A stretch of 33,009 bases of DNA from Candidatus Gastranaerophilales bacterium (GCA_017467305.1 JAFTSM010000050.1:1-33009), one strand, 5' to 3'. Counted from the stretch's first letter, positions 9,256 to 17,550 are shown. Numbers and translations are program-made. Notes: generated by a model from the sequence alone, not told the origin.

Positions 9256-9951
9256 ATGGGTGGACTTAATGATATAATAATGGGAACTTTTTACATTATT
9301 TTATTGGTGTTGTGCATATTTGTTGTTATACACTCAACTTTGCAAATGAAAACGATAATGTTAATGTTGCAAAAAGATTCATCCCAAAACGATAAAACAA
9401 AGCTATTCAAAATGATTATTATTGTGATAGTAAGTATTTTATTACTTGCTTTTATTTATAACAAAATACTTTTATCTTTCATTTCATATAATGCAAGTGA
9501 TATAGATAAGGAAAATTATTCATATGCTGTATCGGATTTGACTGATGCTTTAAATTTAGAATTTGCTGTTTATGGTAATGAAACATATTCTACAGCAGAA
9601 GATTTAGCTTTATCTTTAAACTATAGACTACCAATAAAAAGTTTGTATTACATTAGAACAAAAGATAATGAACCAATTGCATTTAACTCATATGAAATAT
9701 TTCAATATAGACTCAAAGAATTTCAAAATAGACCAACTCTTATTGGATATGACGGAACACTAATGTCTATCATAAAATTTAAAGAAGGTTGCAAATACGT
9801 TAATTCAAAGCTAATTGGAAAATCAGATTGTATTATCGAAGTGGATGTAAACCACTTTTTACCACCAAATCAAATTGGAAAAGATAGAGTATTGTTTGCA
9901 ATTGACGGTATAACAAATTCAATAAAAACAGATAATAATTATTTTAATTAA
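9256..9951 (+). CDS. Hypothetical membrane protein with two N-terminal helices
   Basis: This 231-residue protein has two membrane helices: about residues 8-28 (TFYIILLVLCIFVVIHS) and 52-72 (MIIIVIVSILLLAFIYNKILL). They are joined by a short polar loop. A C-terminal globular domain of about 150 residues follows, probably extracytoplasmic. I recognise no family. The ATG is well supported by AGGAG (9243-9247), 8 bases upstream and inside the end of the preceding gene, which shows the pair is translated from one message. The stop codon is part of the long terminator hairpin. Confidence 0.8.
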   Translation: MGGLNDIIMGTFYIILLVLCIFVVIHSTLQMKTIMLMLQKDSSQNDKTKLFKMIIIVIVSILLLAFIYNKILLSFISYNASDIDKENYSYAVSDLTDALNLEFAVYGNETYSTAEDLALSLNYRLPIKSLYYIRTKDNEPIAFNSYEIFQYRLKEFQNRPTLIGYDGTLMSIIKFKEGCKYVNSKLIGKSDCIIEVDVNHFLPPNQIGKDRVLFAIDGITNSIKTDNNYFN

Positions 9952-9997
9952 GAAATTTAAAAGGATTTGTGAAAACAAATCCTTTTAAATTTCTTAA
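9948..9997. terminator. Bidirectional terminator with a 23-bp perfect stem
   Basis: Arms 9948-9970 and 9975-9997 are perfectly complementary over 23 bases, with a GAAA tetraloop on the plus strand. The inner core AAAAGGATTTGT/ACAAATCCTTTT ends in T-runs in both directions. It serves the two convergent genes ending at 9951 and 10004; the plus-strand stop codon lies in the left arm. Confidence 0.9.
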
Positions 9998-10003
9998 GCT
10001 TAC

Positions 10004-10822
10004 TTATACAAAGTTAAATATTTTTGATGAAACACCAAAAAGTACACCATTTAATGTTTCTTTTGTAAAAATATCATCTTTTTTATCATAAAATTCCTTT
10101 AAAATATCAATTTCATCTTGAGAAAGAGTACCATTTTCTGCTCTTTTTAATAATTCTTTTACTTGTTTTAAAGTTTCATCATCACAAGAGACATCTGGTA
10201 AAAGTTTAGCAACATCATCAGATTGAGAAATTATAGAAGTTACTTCTTTTATTCCTTTTACACCACCATATATAGCTAATGCACCATCAACGACTTCTGC
10301 ACTATTTCCTCCCAAACCATATAATGCTGCTTTTTTATCAGCGTCTGTTGTCGCATTTTTTGCTTCTTTAATATTACCTACTGCACTTTTAACACCATTA
10401 ACAACACTTTTTACACCAAGAGCAATACCAGCTGTAGATATTACACCAATGAGAAAAGGAGCACCCAATGTTATTATTGTTAATCCACCGATTGCCAATG
10501 CCCCAGCTGTTAATGCTGCTGTTTTTATTGGATTTTCTTTAACAAAATTTTTTATGTCTTCAACCACATCAAGGTAATGGTTTGCAACACCACCTAAAAA
10601 AGCTTTTGCACCTTCTTTAAATCCTATTTTCCCATCATCTTGACCATCAGTGCAAGTTGATAAAAATTCTTTTTCTTTGGTTGTATATTCTTCTACTTTT
10701 TCTTCAACTTTTGAAATAACAAAAGACTCTTTATTGTAATTTTCCTTTTTTATATTTTTTTCTTCAAAATTACTATAATTTACGTTGTTTTGACCAATAT
10801 TACTTTCTAGAGAATTTACCAT
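10004..10822 (-). CDS. Hypothetical protein with an EF-hand-like loop and a hydrophobic Gly/Ala-rich centre
   Basis: This 272-residue protein has three parts. Residues 1-55 are polar and rich in N, E and K. Residues 59-70 (DGQDDGKIGFKE) form a canonical-looking 12-residue EF-hand loop with D1, Q3, D5, G6, I8 and E12, suggesting calcium binding. Residues 101-137 form a strongly hydrophobic Gly/Ala-rich stretch that could be one or two membrane helices or a helical hairpin. A later stretch is again EF-hand-like in spacing (NGTLSQDEIDILKEF) but lacks the calcium ligands. No signal peptide is visible. AGGA lies 10 bases before the ATG at 10822, with a TATAAT (10854-10859, minus strand) further upstream. 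The function is unknown to me. Confidence 0.8.
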   Translation of the reverse strand: MVNSLESNIGQNNVNYSNFEEKNIKKENYNKESFVISKVEEKVEEYTTKEKEFLSTCTDGQDDGKIGFKEGAKAFLGGVANHYLDVVEDIKNFVKENPIKTAALTAGALAIGGLTIITLGAPFLIGVISTAGIALGVKSVVNGVKSAVGNIKEAKNATTDADKKAALYGLGGNSAEVVDGALAIYGGVKGIKEVTSIISQSDDVAKLLPDVSCDDETLKQVKELLKRAENGTLSQDEIDILKEFYDKKDDIFTKETLNGVLFGVSSKIFNFV

Positions 10823-10853
10823 ATTATTTATTTCCTAAACCAACACTTATAGT

Positions 10854-10859
10854 ATTATA
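10854..10859 (-). promoter_or_regulatory. Candidate -10 box for the 10822 gene
   Basis: A perfect TATAAT on the minus strand lies 32 bases upstream of the start codon. No convincing -35 box is found at 16-18 bases, so the call is tentative. Confidence 0.35.
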
Positions 10860-10884
10860 AAAACATTTGCTAATTAAAAATTGA

Positions 10885-10899
10885 CTTAACTTAACTTAA
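10885..10899. repeat. Three tandem copies of CTTAA
   Basis: CTTAA is repeated exactly three times (10885-10899) between the terminator of the PPi-PFK gene and the candidate promoter of the 10822 gene. A similar TTAACTTAACATAAC string lies at 25252-25266 upstream of another gene. Confidence 0.6.
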
Positions 10900-10917
10900 T
10901 ATTTATTTTTTATTTAA

Positions 10918-10951
10918 AAACAAAGACCTTACACTTGTAAGGTCTTTGTTT
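10918..10951 (-). terminator. Rho-independent terminator of the PPi-phosphofructokinase gene
   Basis: Perfect arms of 15 bases (10918-10932 and 10937-10951, core CAAAGACCTTAC) enclose a 4-base loop, with A- and T-rich flanks, 19 bases after the stop codon at 10971. The hairpin may also work in the other direction. Confidence 0.85.
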
Positions 10952-10970
10952 AGAATTTTTAAGCTTAAAA

Positions 10971-12650
10971 TTAAACAGTTGTTAATTTAGCAGCGTTTTC
11001 TAATCTTAATGTTTCTGTTGTTATGTCACAAACACAAGATGGTCCAAAGTATTGGATAGAACCTGGGAAGATATATTTATCTTGTAGAGCCCATTTTTCT
11101 CTGTTCGCTTCTAACATTTTAAATACAGGTCCTTCAAGTTCAACTAACGCTTTTTTAATAACAGGCTTAAATTGACCGTGACGTTTTTCCATATTCATCA
11201 TCATAGTTAATGGAACACCACCAGCTACCCATTCAGTTGCAGGAGCTGATAAGTTTTTAACTGATGATAAATAACCAGTTAGACCAAACTTCATTAATGC
11301 AAATGCGTTATAACCTAATGAATAGCAATAGTCTGCATCAAAGTTAGAAGGGAATGCACATCTACCTTCATAACCAAAGAAGTGACATTGAGCAGAGAAT
11401 TTACCATTGTATGTACCAGCTTTTTTCATTTCTGCTAATCTTGCTGTAACCATTTCAATTAATAATTTTTCAGTTTCAATTTTAGAAACTTGAACGTTAC
11501 CGTGTGGGTCTCTATCCATTAATAATTGTTGTTTAATGATTACTGGTAATGAAGCATAAACAGCTGCATCTTGAGCATTTAATTTACCTTCGATAATTTC
11601 AAATTTATCACTTTCATCAGCATATGTATATGTATTGTCATCTTCTAAAACTGCTAATAAATCATTTAAGTTAGCAATCATTGATTTGAATTCTGGAATA
11701 AACTCGATTAAACCTTCTGGGATTAATGCGATACCAAAGTTTCTACCGTCAGCTGCTCTCTTAGCAACGATATCTGCCATATAATCAACGATTTGTTTTA
11801 ATGACATTTTCTTTTCTTCAACTTCTTCAGAAATCAAAGTAATATTTGGTTGAGTTTGTAATGCTACTTCTAAACCAACGTGAGTTGCACTTCTACCCAT
11901 TAATTTTACAAAGTGCCAGTATTTTTTTGCTGAGTTAGCATCTCTTAAGATGTTACCGATTAATTCAGCATAAGTTTTTGTAGCTGTATCAAAACCGAAA
12001 GAAATTTCGATTTGGTCATTTTTTAAGTCACCATCGATTGTTTTAGGACATCCGATAACTTGAATACCTGTATTATTTTTTACAAACCATTCAGCAAGTA
12101 AAGCTGCATTTGTATTTGAATCGTCACCACCAATGATAACAACACCAGTGATACCTAAGTTTTGGCAAACTTTTAATGAAGATTGGAATTGTTCTTCAGT
12201 TTCTAATTTTGTTCTACCAGAACCAATGATATCAAAACCACCAGTATTTCTGTAAGCGTCAATGATTTCATCAGTAAATTCAATATATTTTCCTTCAATG
12301 ATACCTGATGGACCACCTAAGAAACCATATAATTTACTTTCTGGGTTAGATTGTTTTAAAGCATCATATAAACCAGCAATAACGTTGTGTCCACCAGGTG
12401 CTTGACCACCAGAAAGGATTACACCAACGCTTCTTTTTTCACAAGTTTCTTTTGTAGAAGTTGTTTTGAAAGTTACAACTGGTTTGCCGTATGTATTAGC
12501 AAATAATTCTTTAATTTGTTCTGCGTCTTTAACACATTCAGTTTTTGAGCCTTCAACCATTGTAAGATTGTTAATACCACCTGCTAAAGAAGCTGGTAAT
12601 TTTGGTTGGTATTTTAATCTTTCAATTTGAAGAGAAGAAAGTTCTTTCAT
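10971..12650 (-). CDS. pfp: Diphosphate-fructose-6-phosphate 1-phosphotransferase (PPi-dependent phosphofructokinase, long form)
   Basis: This enzyme reversibly phosphorylates fructose 6-phosphate with pyrophosphate instead of ATP, saving ATP in fermentative glycolysis. The phosphate-binding loop is [13 protein letters not shown]. The PPi-specific motif GGDD (residues 174-177, where ATP enzymes have GGDG) and CPKTIDGDL with catalytic D206 and K203 decide the donor. [13 protein letters not shown] and [11 protein letters not shown] complete the active site. Its 559 residues fit the plant-type long subfamily. The ATG at 12650 is preceded by GGAG at 6 bases; an in-frame TTG twelve codons earlier has no such site. 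An extended -10 (TGTTACAAT) and an 11-base inverted repeat lie upstream. Confidence 0.95.
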   Translation of the reverse strand: MKELSSLQIERLKYQPKLPASLAGGINNLTMVEGSKTECVKDAEQIKELFANTYGKPVVTFKTTSTKETCEKRSVGVILSGGQAPGGHNVIAGLYDALKQSNPESKLYGFLGGPSGIIEGKYIEFTDEIIDAYRNTGGFDIIGSGRTKLETEEQFQSSLKVCQNLGITGVVIIGGDDSNTNAALLAEWFVKNNTGIQVIGCPKTIDGDLKNDQIEISFGFDTATKTYAELIGNILRDANSAKKYWHFVKLMGRSATHVGLEVALQTQPNITLISEEVEEKKMSLKQIVDYMADIVAKRAADGRNFGIALIPEGLIEFIPEFKSMIANLNDLLAVLEDDNTYTYADESDKFEIIEGKLNAQDAAVYASLPVIIKQQLLMDRDPHGNVQVSKIETEKLLIEMVTARLAEMKKAGTYNGKFSAQCHFFGYEGRCAFPSNFDADYCYSLGYNAFALMKFGLTGYLSSVKNLSAPATEWVAGGVPLTMMMNMEKRHGQFKPVIKKALVELEGPVFKMLEANREKWALQDKYIFPGSIQYFGPSCVCDITTETLRLENAAKLTTV

Positions 12651-12660
12651 GTAATTCTCC

Positions 12661-12706
12661 GTTCTTTTTGTACCAAATAACACCAAAATTGTAACACAAA
12701 AAGAAC
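12661..12706. promoter_or_regulatory. 11-base inverted repeat around the pfp promoter
   Basis: GTTCTTTTTGT (12661-12671) and ACAAAAAGAAC (12696-12706) are perfect inverted copies 24 bases apart. Between them on the minus strand lies the extended -10 candidate TGTTACAAT (TACAAT at 12688-12693). The layout fits an operator with two half-sites flanking the promoter core. If transcription starts near 12681, only one half is in the mRNA, so an RNA hairpin is less likely. Confidence 0.5.
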
Positions 12707-12728
12707 ATGATATCTCTTACAAATATAA

Positions 12729-13700
12729 CTATTTACTTTCCCTTAAAACAGCTAATGCCTCGCAATAGATTTCCATATCTAAATCTAATTCTTTTGCACG
12801 TTTTTCCATATATGCAATTTGTTCATAAATTTCCGGAGTAAATTTAGGCTGATGATTAGCATACCAATCTTGTTCGACGCTCAAACTAACTGCTTTAACT
12901 CCATTTTTTACAACTTCATCAAACCATTTGTTTATCTCTTCATAAGTATCATTTACACCTGGAAAAAGAATAAATTTAACCTTTAACAAATTGTTTTCAC
13001 ACTGTGCTTTTGCATATTTCCTAATATGTTCCCAAACTTTTTTGTAAGCTCGAACTTGTTTTATTTTTTCATAAGTTTCACTACAACCAGCATCTGTTGA
13101 AATAACTAAACTAATCGCACCAAGCTTTAAGCCTTTTTCTATACTCTTAGAATATTTAATTCCATAAGAATTAATTCTTATATTTTTACAACCTTTATCT
13201 AAAAATAAATTTATAAGCTTATCAAATTCGTGCAAAATTGTAGGCTCACCACCACCAAAGATTATACAAGATTCTTCTGTTTTTTTGATAACACCTTTTT
13301 TAAACATATCTTTAATAATTGGATAAAGTGGATATTCTTTATATGAATTGAATTTCTTTTTATCCTTTTCTGTATAGCAATATGTACAATTACAATTACA
13401 TTTAGTCCAATGGTTAAAAGTAAAGTGATTTATATAGTTTTCTTCATCCCAGTGTTTTTCGTGCAAATAAATACAATCTTTGCAAGCGTCGAGGTAAATC
13501 CCTTTTTTATGTTGTTCTTTAAGCTGTTCTTTTATTTTGAAAATTTCGTTCCAATCAAAAATTTCACCTCTATAATTTTCTTTTAGAGTTGTTTGGTATT
13601 CTGTTTCTCTGCCTTGCAAATAGCCATAACAACACAAACGGAGTTCATCTGTTCTGAACTCAATGCCTCTATTTACCCACTGACAGCTTTTATATTGCAT
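12729..13700 (-). CDS. Radical SAM protein with N-terminal accessory cysteine region (family copy A)
   Basis: This 323-residue radical SAM enzyme carries the [4Fe-4S]-binding CxxxCxxC as CNCNCTYC (C101, C105, C108, plus an extra C103). The SAM-binding GGGEPT motif follows. Before the core lie conserved cysteines C6, C23, C24, C73 and C76 (SCQW, LRLCC, CKDC), which may hold a second metal cluster. The same frame of cysteines occurs in the proteins at 21536-22609 and 24200-25222. ISTDAGCSETYEKIKQV and FILFPGVND are further shared blocks. The ATG at 13700 has AGAGG 5 bases upstream; the longer frame to 13745 overlaps the promoter. Substrate unknown. It lies 78 bases upstream of pfp on the same strand. 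Confidence 0.9.
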   Translation of the reverse strand: MQYKSCQWVNRGIEFRTDELRLCCYGYLQGRETEYQTTLKENYRGEIFDWNEIFKIKEQLKEQHKKGIYLDACKDCIYLHEKHWDEENYINHFTFNHWTKCNCNCTYCYTEKDKKKFNSYKEYPLYPIIKDMFKKGVIKKTEESCIIFGGGEPTILHEFDKLINLFLDKGCKNIRINSYGIKYSKSIEKGLKLGAISLVISTDAGCSETYEKIKQVRAYKKVWEHIRKYAKAQCENNLLKVKFILFPGVNDTYEEINKWFDEVVKNGVKAVSLSVEQDWYANHQPKFTPEIYEQIAYMEKRAKELDLDMEIYCEALAVLRESK

Positions 13701-13716
13701 AATTACCTCTTTATTT

Positions 13717-13745
13717 ATTGTACATAAGAGAGCACCAGTAGGCAA
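13717..13745 (-). promoter_or_regulatory. Sigma70-type promoter of radical SAM gene A
   Basis: Minus-strand TTGCCT (13740-13745), 17-base spacer, TACAAT (13717-13722). Predicted transcription start near 13710 gives a leader of about 10 bases that is almost entirely the AGAGG ribosome site. Confidence 0.6.
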
Positions 13746-13747
13746 TA

Positions 13748-13776
13748 AAAAAGAGAACGTTAATCGTTTTCTTTTT
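13748..13776 (-). terminator. Rho-independent terminator of the small secreted protein gene
   Basis: Arms AAAAAGAGAACG (13748-13759) and CGTTTTCTTTTT (13765-13776) pair over 12 positions with one G-U type mismatch and a 5-base loop, 15 bases after the stop at 13792. T-rich on the minus-strand exit side. Confidence 0.7.
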
Positions 13777-13791
13777 CTTGTATACTAATTT

Positions 13792-14007
13792 TTATTTTTT
13801 AATTTCTTCTTCTGCTGCTACTTTTGAATTATTTTGTACTTCATTCTTTACTGGTTGAATAGCATTTTCTTTTGTTTGATTTTCAGCTAATTTTGATTTT
13901 TGTAATTCTCTTGCTTCTTTAATAACATCAGAAAGTTCTAACCCCAAGGCGAAACAAGTATTAGCTGTCAATATTCCAATAACAACAATCGCAAATATTT
14001 TTCCCAT
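13792..14007 (-). CDS. Small secreted protein, unknown function
   Basis: This 71-residue protein has a clear signal peptide (MGKIFAIVVIGILTANTCFA, likely cut after residue 20). The mature part of about 50 residues is hydrophilic and rich in K, E, N and Q, with helix-forming character. No cysteines or lipobox are seen, apart from the cysteine inside the signal sequence (TCFALG). AGGAG lies 5 bases before the ATG, and a terminator follows the stop, so it is a real gene. It stands 52 bases after nagZ on the same strand and could be the last gene of the transcript from 17358. I recognise no family. Confidence 0.8.
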   Translation of the reverse strand: MGKIFAIVVIGILTANTCFALGLELSDVIKEARELQKSKLAENQTKENAIQPVKNEVQNNSKVAAEEEIKK

Positions 14008-14059
14008 ATTTTCTCCTTTTTATATATTTTGAGAAAAACGAGAATATAATCACATACCC

Positions 14060-15067
14060 CTACTGGATAATTCCATATTGCTGTTTTGTTTGTAATATTT
14101 TTTCTACTGATGTATTTATATTTTCTTCTGATATCAACCCATTAATTACCGCTTTTTCAATATCATTGATTAGATTATAAATATCTTTAGTTGTATCACG
14201 ATAAATAAACATGTTAACACCAGCATTTATTGCTTTTATGCAAGCTTCAAGACGAGATACCCCTTTTATGCCATTCATTTCCATATCATCAGTAATTATA
14301 ATTCCATTAAAAGAAAGGTTATCAATTAATAAATCGTGAATTATTTGTTTTGATACAGAAGCCGGCAAAATTTCATCTTCTAATGCTGGATACAATACGT
14401 GAGCGACCATAATTGCTGGTATACCAACCTTTATTGCTTCTTCAAATGGTTGAATATGGTTTTCCATTAAATCAGTAATATGTAAATCAATTAAAGGCAA
14501 TGTTTTATGTGAATCAGAATTTGAAGCCCCATGACCTGGAAAGTGTTTACCTACAGTCATGATTTTATATTTTTCATATTCTTTTATAACTACCTTTGAA
14601 GCAGCAATGACTTCATCAACCTTGTTTGAAAATGCACGTTCGCCGATAATTGGATTTTCCTCATTAGTATTTACATCAAGAACTGGTGCAAAGTTCATAT
14701 TAAACCCATAACTTTTAAGCTCGAGCGCTATTTGTTTTGTTTGGTCTTGAAGGAAAGAAATACCCATTTCATACGCATTTTTTGCACTCAAATATTTTTT
14801 GCCTTTATGAATTTTTTCTGTTCGTTCAACTCGACCACCCTCTTGGTCAATACTCATAAAAGGTGGAATTAATGCCTTTTTATTTAAGGAAGAAATTAAT
14901 TCCTTTATTTGTTTTTCACTATCTATATTATGAGAAAAGAATATAACACCACCCAAACCATTTTGTAATAAATCACAAAAGTTTCTATTAAAAACATAGT
15001 TACCACTAAAGCCGGTAATAAACATTTGTGAAATTTTTTGTTTCAGTGTTAGTTCTTCTATATTCAT
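14060..15067 (-). CDS. nagZ: Beta-N-acetylhexosaminidase, NagZ-type (GH3)
   Basis: NagZ removes N-acetylglucosamine from muropeptides during cell-wall recycling. The 335-residue protein shows the GH3 features in order: SIDQEGGRVER (residues 72-82), GKHFPGHG (173-180), and the flexible-loop DSH dyad (185-187) that NagZ uses as acid/base. TDDMEMNGI follows, with the nucleophile aspartate at 260/261. No signal peptide is seen, consistent with the cytoplasmic NagZ. It starts 2 bases after the GH13-like gene stop and is probably translated by coupling, because only a weak GAGA precedes its ATG. An alternative GH3 beta-glucosidase role is unlikely given the compact length and dyad. Confidence 0.93.
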   Translation of the reverse strand: MNIEELTLKQKISQMFITGFSGNYVFNRNFCDLLQNGLGGVIFFSHNIDSEKQIKELISSLNKKALIPPFMSIDQEGGRVERTEKIHKGKKYLSAKNAYEMGISFLQDQTKQIALELKSYGFNMNFAPVLDVNTNEENPIIGERAFSNKVDEVIAASKVVIKEYEKYKIMTVGKHFPGHGASNSDSHKTLPLIDLHITDLMENHIQPFEEAIKVGIPAIMVAHVLYPALEDEILPASVSKQIIHDLLIDNLSFNGIIITDDMEMNGIKGVSRLEACIKAINAGVNMFIYRDTTKDIYNLINDIEKAVINGLISEENINTSVEKILQTKQQYGIIQ

Positions 15068-15069
15068 AA

Positions 15070-17358
15070 CTATCTCTTAATTTTAAATATTCTAAACTCA
15101 GAAGGTTCTAAACGAGGGATTTCAATTGTTTTAATATCCTTTGCACAATAATGTTGAACAAAATCCTTTTTTTCTTCGTCATAAACATATTCGCAAGATA
15201 AAACAAAATCCCCTGGAATTTCAATTTTTTTATTTTCTATTGCGGAATTATTTTTTATTGAATATTCCATTATTCCTTCTTTATTTTGTTTTAGGATTTT
15301 TTCGTTAGCTGGCAAATAATTGGCTGCAATAACATAACATTCTTTAACTGTTTCTTTTGAAATCATCCAGCTTATAAAACCATTTTTATTTTGAGTTATA
15401 ACTTGTGCTTCGCCATCAATCGTAAGTTCATCTTTAATGGCTAATCTTCTTATAGCATCAAATTTATTATAGAAGTATTCATCATCATTCCTTATCAAAG
15501 AAACTTCATCTTGAATAGTAAATTCAATACCGTCTTTAGAGAAGGATTCATCACCGTCAACATACATAATTGGACGTTGAGCAAGCCTTCCACCAGGAAG
15601 AAAACGGAATTTAAACCATTTAAATATTGCTTCATCTCTATCCATTAAACCCAAGTAACGGTTAACTGTTCTAAAGTCACCATCTTGATTATTATAGGTT
15701 TTTAGTACAGATAATAGTGAATTTTGAGAATAGTTGCTGTTATAATCTTGTAATTCACGGTTATTATTTATAACCTCTGTTGGATTTTTTTCATAATCTG
15801 TTTTTGTATCATTACCCCAAAGCAAATCAAATTTCATATCTTGATGATACTCTTTGTAATAAGAGTTCCATAATCTATATTCAGCCATAACTGCAAAATA
15901 TGGAACATTCTTTTTCATTGTTTCATTAATTTGAGTCAATAAAAATCTAGGCGCACGATAACTAATAGGACGTAAATCCTTTTCACTCATTTCATCAACA
16001 ACAAAATCTGTATGAGTAATTCTAAATCCGTCAAAGTTATAATCTTGTTGTAGCTCTTGTAAATAATCAACATAGTAATTAATCACTGGCATATTATATT
16101 CGCCATTTTCAAGATTTACAAAGAAGAAAGGTGTTTGACAATCAGAACCAGCAAATTTAGAAACATCGTGACCTTTATCATTGAAATGCTTGAAGATTGG
16201 ATAAGAACCACATTCTGACATTTTTTCAAAAACTGGAATACCACTAGAACACCAAGCCCCATCTGGAAGAGTCCACAAACCTTCTTCCATAAGTGCCTTT
16301 ATTATTTCACCACGTTTTGTAATATCAAAATCTTTATTTATTTTATTTGGTTTTACACCTTCAATTTCTGCAACTATATTTTTAACTCTTTTTTGAAGCT
16401 TCTTTTGTTCTTCTTTCTTTGTCATATAGTTAGAAAGTTCTTTTCTTTTTGCTTCTAGCTCATAAGTAAATCTATCATATATTGGCTTAAACTCTGCAGA
16501 TAAATCAACTGAACCACTTTTTAGTGTTGTTTTATATATATTTCTAACAATAGTTACATCATCTTCATCAAGCTCTTGCGATAATTTTAATGCTACAAGA
16601 TTTAGTGATTTAGAAATTTCTTCTGTTAAAAATTTAACATCTACCCAACGAGCAATTTCTGGACGTGCCATAACCGTTTTAGAATATCTGCCACACTGCG
16701 GAATAACATCATAAATAACTGGATGCCCAGCTAATTGTGCAAGGGCAATAAATAACTGAATTTGTTCTTTGCCAGAAATGCCGATTTCTTTTAAAGTTTT
16801 ATCTGTTAATTTTGAACTTACTTCTTCTACACTCGCTGATAAATATGCGTTACCAAAATCACGAGGAGTAAAAGGAATTAAATATATTGTTGTTGATAAA
16901 ATATTTTTTTCTAAATTACCAGAAGGAAGAATTACAATTTGTGTTAACCAGTCAATAAATTTAGCTGGTGCTGTATCTTTTACACCGTCACCAAGAGCCG
17001 CTAAATTCACGAGCTTAATGTCGTGTTGTTCTTGTTTAATCCAATCAGAATTTTTAAATCCTTGTCTTTGAACTGGACTGATTTTATTGTCTTTAATGTG
17101 TAATTTATCATCTTTTAATGAGCCATTAAGTTCTAATTTCTTTTCAAGACAAAATATAACCTCAGCTGGTGTTAAATTTTCCAACGCTTTTGCGTGTGGC
17201 GTTGGTAAGTAGCCATACTTTTCAATTTGTTTTGAAAGTTCATCTTTTCTCTTTTTAGGAATAGCTTCTTTATTATATAAATCTTTTACTTTTCCATACA
17301 AATTATTGAAAAGTTCTGACTTATCAACTTCCTGTTTTTTGAAAAGAAAATCAAACAT
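15070..17358 (-). CDS. GH13-like (alpha-amylase superfamily) protein with altered catalytic motifs
   Basis: This 762-residue protein seems to be built on a GH13-type barrel. The strand VIYDVIPQCG matches motif I (usually DVVPNH). NFDGFRITHTDFV (around T448) matches motif II, and VMAEYRLW (E493) matches motif III. LLWGNDTK (N516-D517) may stand for motif IV. In motif II the nucleophile aspartate expected after FRI is threonine, and the motif I asparagine-histidine pair is QC. The C-terminal 130 residues form a beta-rich domain. A charged N-terminal region and a likely helical insert (about residues 300-345) complete it. AGAGG lies 6 bases before the ATG, and the gene heads an operon with nagZ. 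Activity is uncertain: it may be inactive, a binding protein, or a new glycosidase or phosphorylase type. Confidence 0.6.
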   Translation of the reverse strand: MFDFLFKKQEVDKSELFNNLYGKVKDLYNKEAIPKKRKDELSKQIEKYGYLPTPHAKALENLTPAEVIFCLEKKLELNGSLKDDKLHIKDNKISPVQRQGFKNSDWIKQEQHDIKLVNLAALGDGVKDTAPAKFIDWLTQIVILPSGNLEKNILSTTIYLIPFTPRDFGNAYLSASVEEVSSKLTDKTLKEIGISGKEQIQLFIALAQLAGHPVIYDVIPQCGRYSKTVMARPEIARWVDVKFLTEEISKSLNLVALKLSQELDEDDVTIVRNIYKTTLKSGSVDLSAEFKPIYDRFTYELEAKRKELSNYMTKKEEQKKLQKRVKNIVAEIEGVKPNKINKDFDITKRGEIIKALMEEGLWTLPDGAWCSSGIPVFEKMSECGSYPIFKHFNDKGHDVSKFAGSDCQTPFFFVNLENGEYNMPVINYYVDYLQELQQDYNFDGFRITHTDFVVDEMSEKDLRPISYRAPRFLLTQINETMKKNVPYFAVMAEYRLWNSYYKEYHQDMKFDLLWGNDTKTDYEKNPTEVINNNRELQDYNSNYSQNSLLSVLKTYNNQDGDFRTVNRYLGLMDRDEAIFKWFKFRFLPGGRLAQRPIMYVDGDESFSKDGIEFTIQDEVSLIRNDDEYFYNKFDAIRRLAIKDELTIDGEAQVITQNKNGFISWMISKETVKECYVIAANYLPANEKILKQNKEGIMEYSIKNNSAIENKKIEIPGDFVLSCEYVYDEEKKDFVQHYCAKDIKTIEIPRLEPSEFRIFKIKR

Positions 17359-17403
17359 AACTTACCTCTTAAAACCTCGTAACACATTTAACACCCTAAT
17401 TAA

Positions 17404-17432
17404 AATATAGTATTATTTTCGTATTAACGCAA
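17404..17432 (-). promoter_or_regulatory. Sigma70-type promoter of the GH13-like/nagZ operon
   Basis: Minus-strand TTGCGT (17427-17432), 17-base spacer, TATATT (17404-17409). Predicted start near 17397 gives a leader of about 39 bases with AGAGG before the ATG. Confidence 0.6.
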
Positions 17433-17485
17433 GTTAAATTTAAGCAATTTTTACTTGTTAACTAGGGGATAAAAATAGAAGATTA

Positions 17486-17501
17486 ATCTAAAGGTTTAGA
17501 T
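17486..17501. promoter_or_regulatory. Palindromic operator-like site ATCTAAA-GG-TTTAGAT
   Basis: Seven-base arms separated by GG form a 16-base near-perfect palindrome about 20 bases upstream of the -35 of the promoter at 17521-17550. It overlaps a second small inverted repeat (GGTTTA 17493-17498 with TAAACC 17509-17514). It lies in the 228-base divergent gap 17359-17586, a typical place for regulator binding. Confidence 0.4.
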
Positions 17502-17520
17502 GATTTTATAAACCATTTGA

Positions 17521-17550
17521 TTGATGTACAGAGATGAAAAACTCTATAGA
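17521..17550 (+). promoter_or_regulatory. Candidate promoter of the 17587 gene
   Basis: TTGATG (17521-17526), an 18-base spacer and TATAGA (17545-17550) precede the gene by about 37 bases. The start site would fall near 17557, upstream of the CGGAGAA ribosome site. Confidence 0.45.

Noticed and set aside
10885..10899. CTTAA tandem repeats as the start of a CRISPR or replication iteron array
   Set aside because: Only three 5-base copies, no spacers, and no neighbouring cas, rep or dnaA genes.
12651..12686. TTG start twelve codons upstream for the PPi-phosphofructokinase
   Set aside because: It has no ribosome site and overlaps the promoter and inverted repeat; the ATG at 12650 has GGAG at 6 bases.
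13792..14007. Small secreted protein as precursor peptide for the nearby radical SAM enzyme
   Set aside because: It has a standard Sec-type signal peptide, a terminator separates the genes, and the other radical SAM copies have no such neighbour.
16769..17071. Plus-strand open frame of 100 codons
   Set aside because: It is antisense to the GH13-like gene and has no start signal or recognisable composition.
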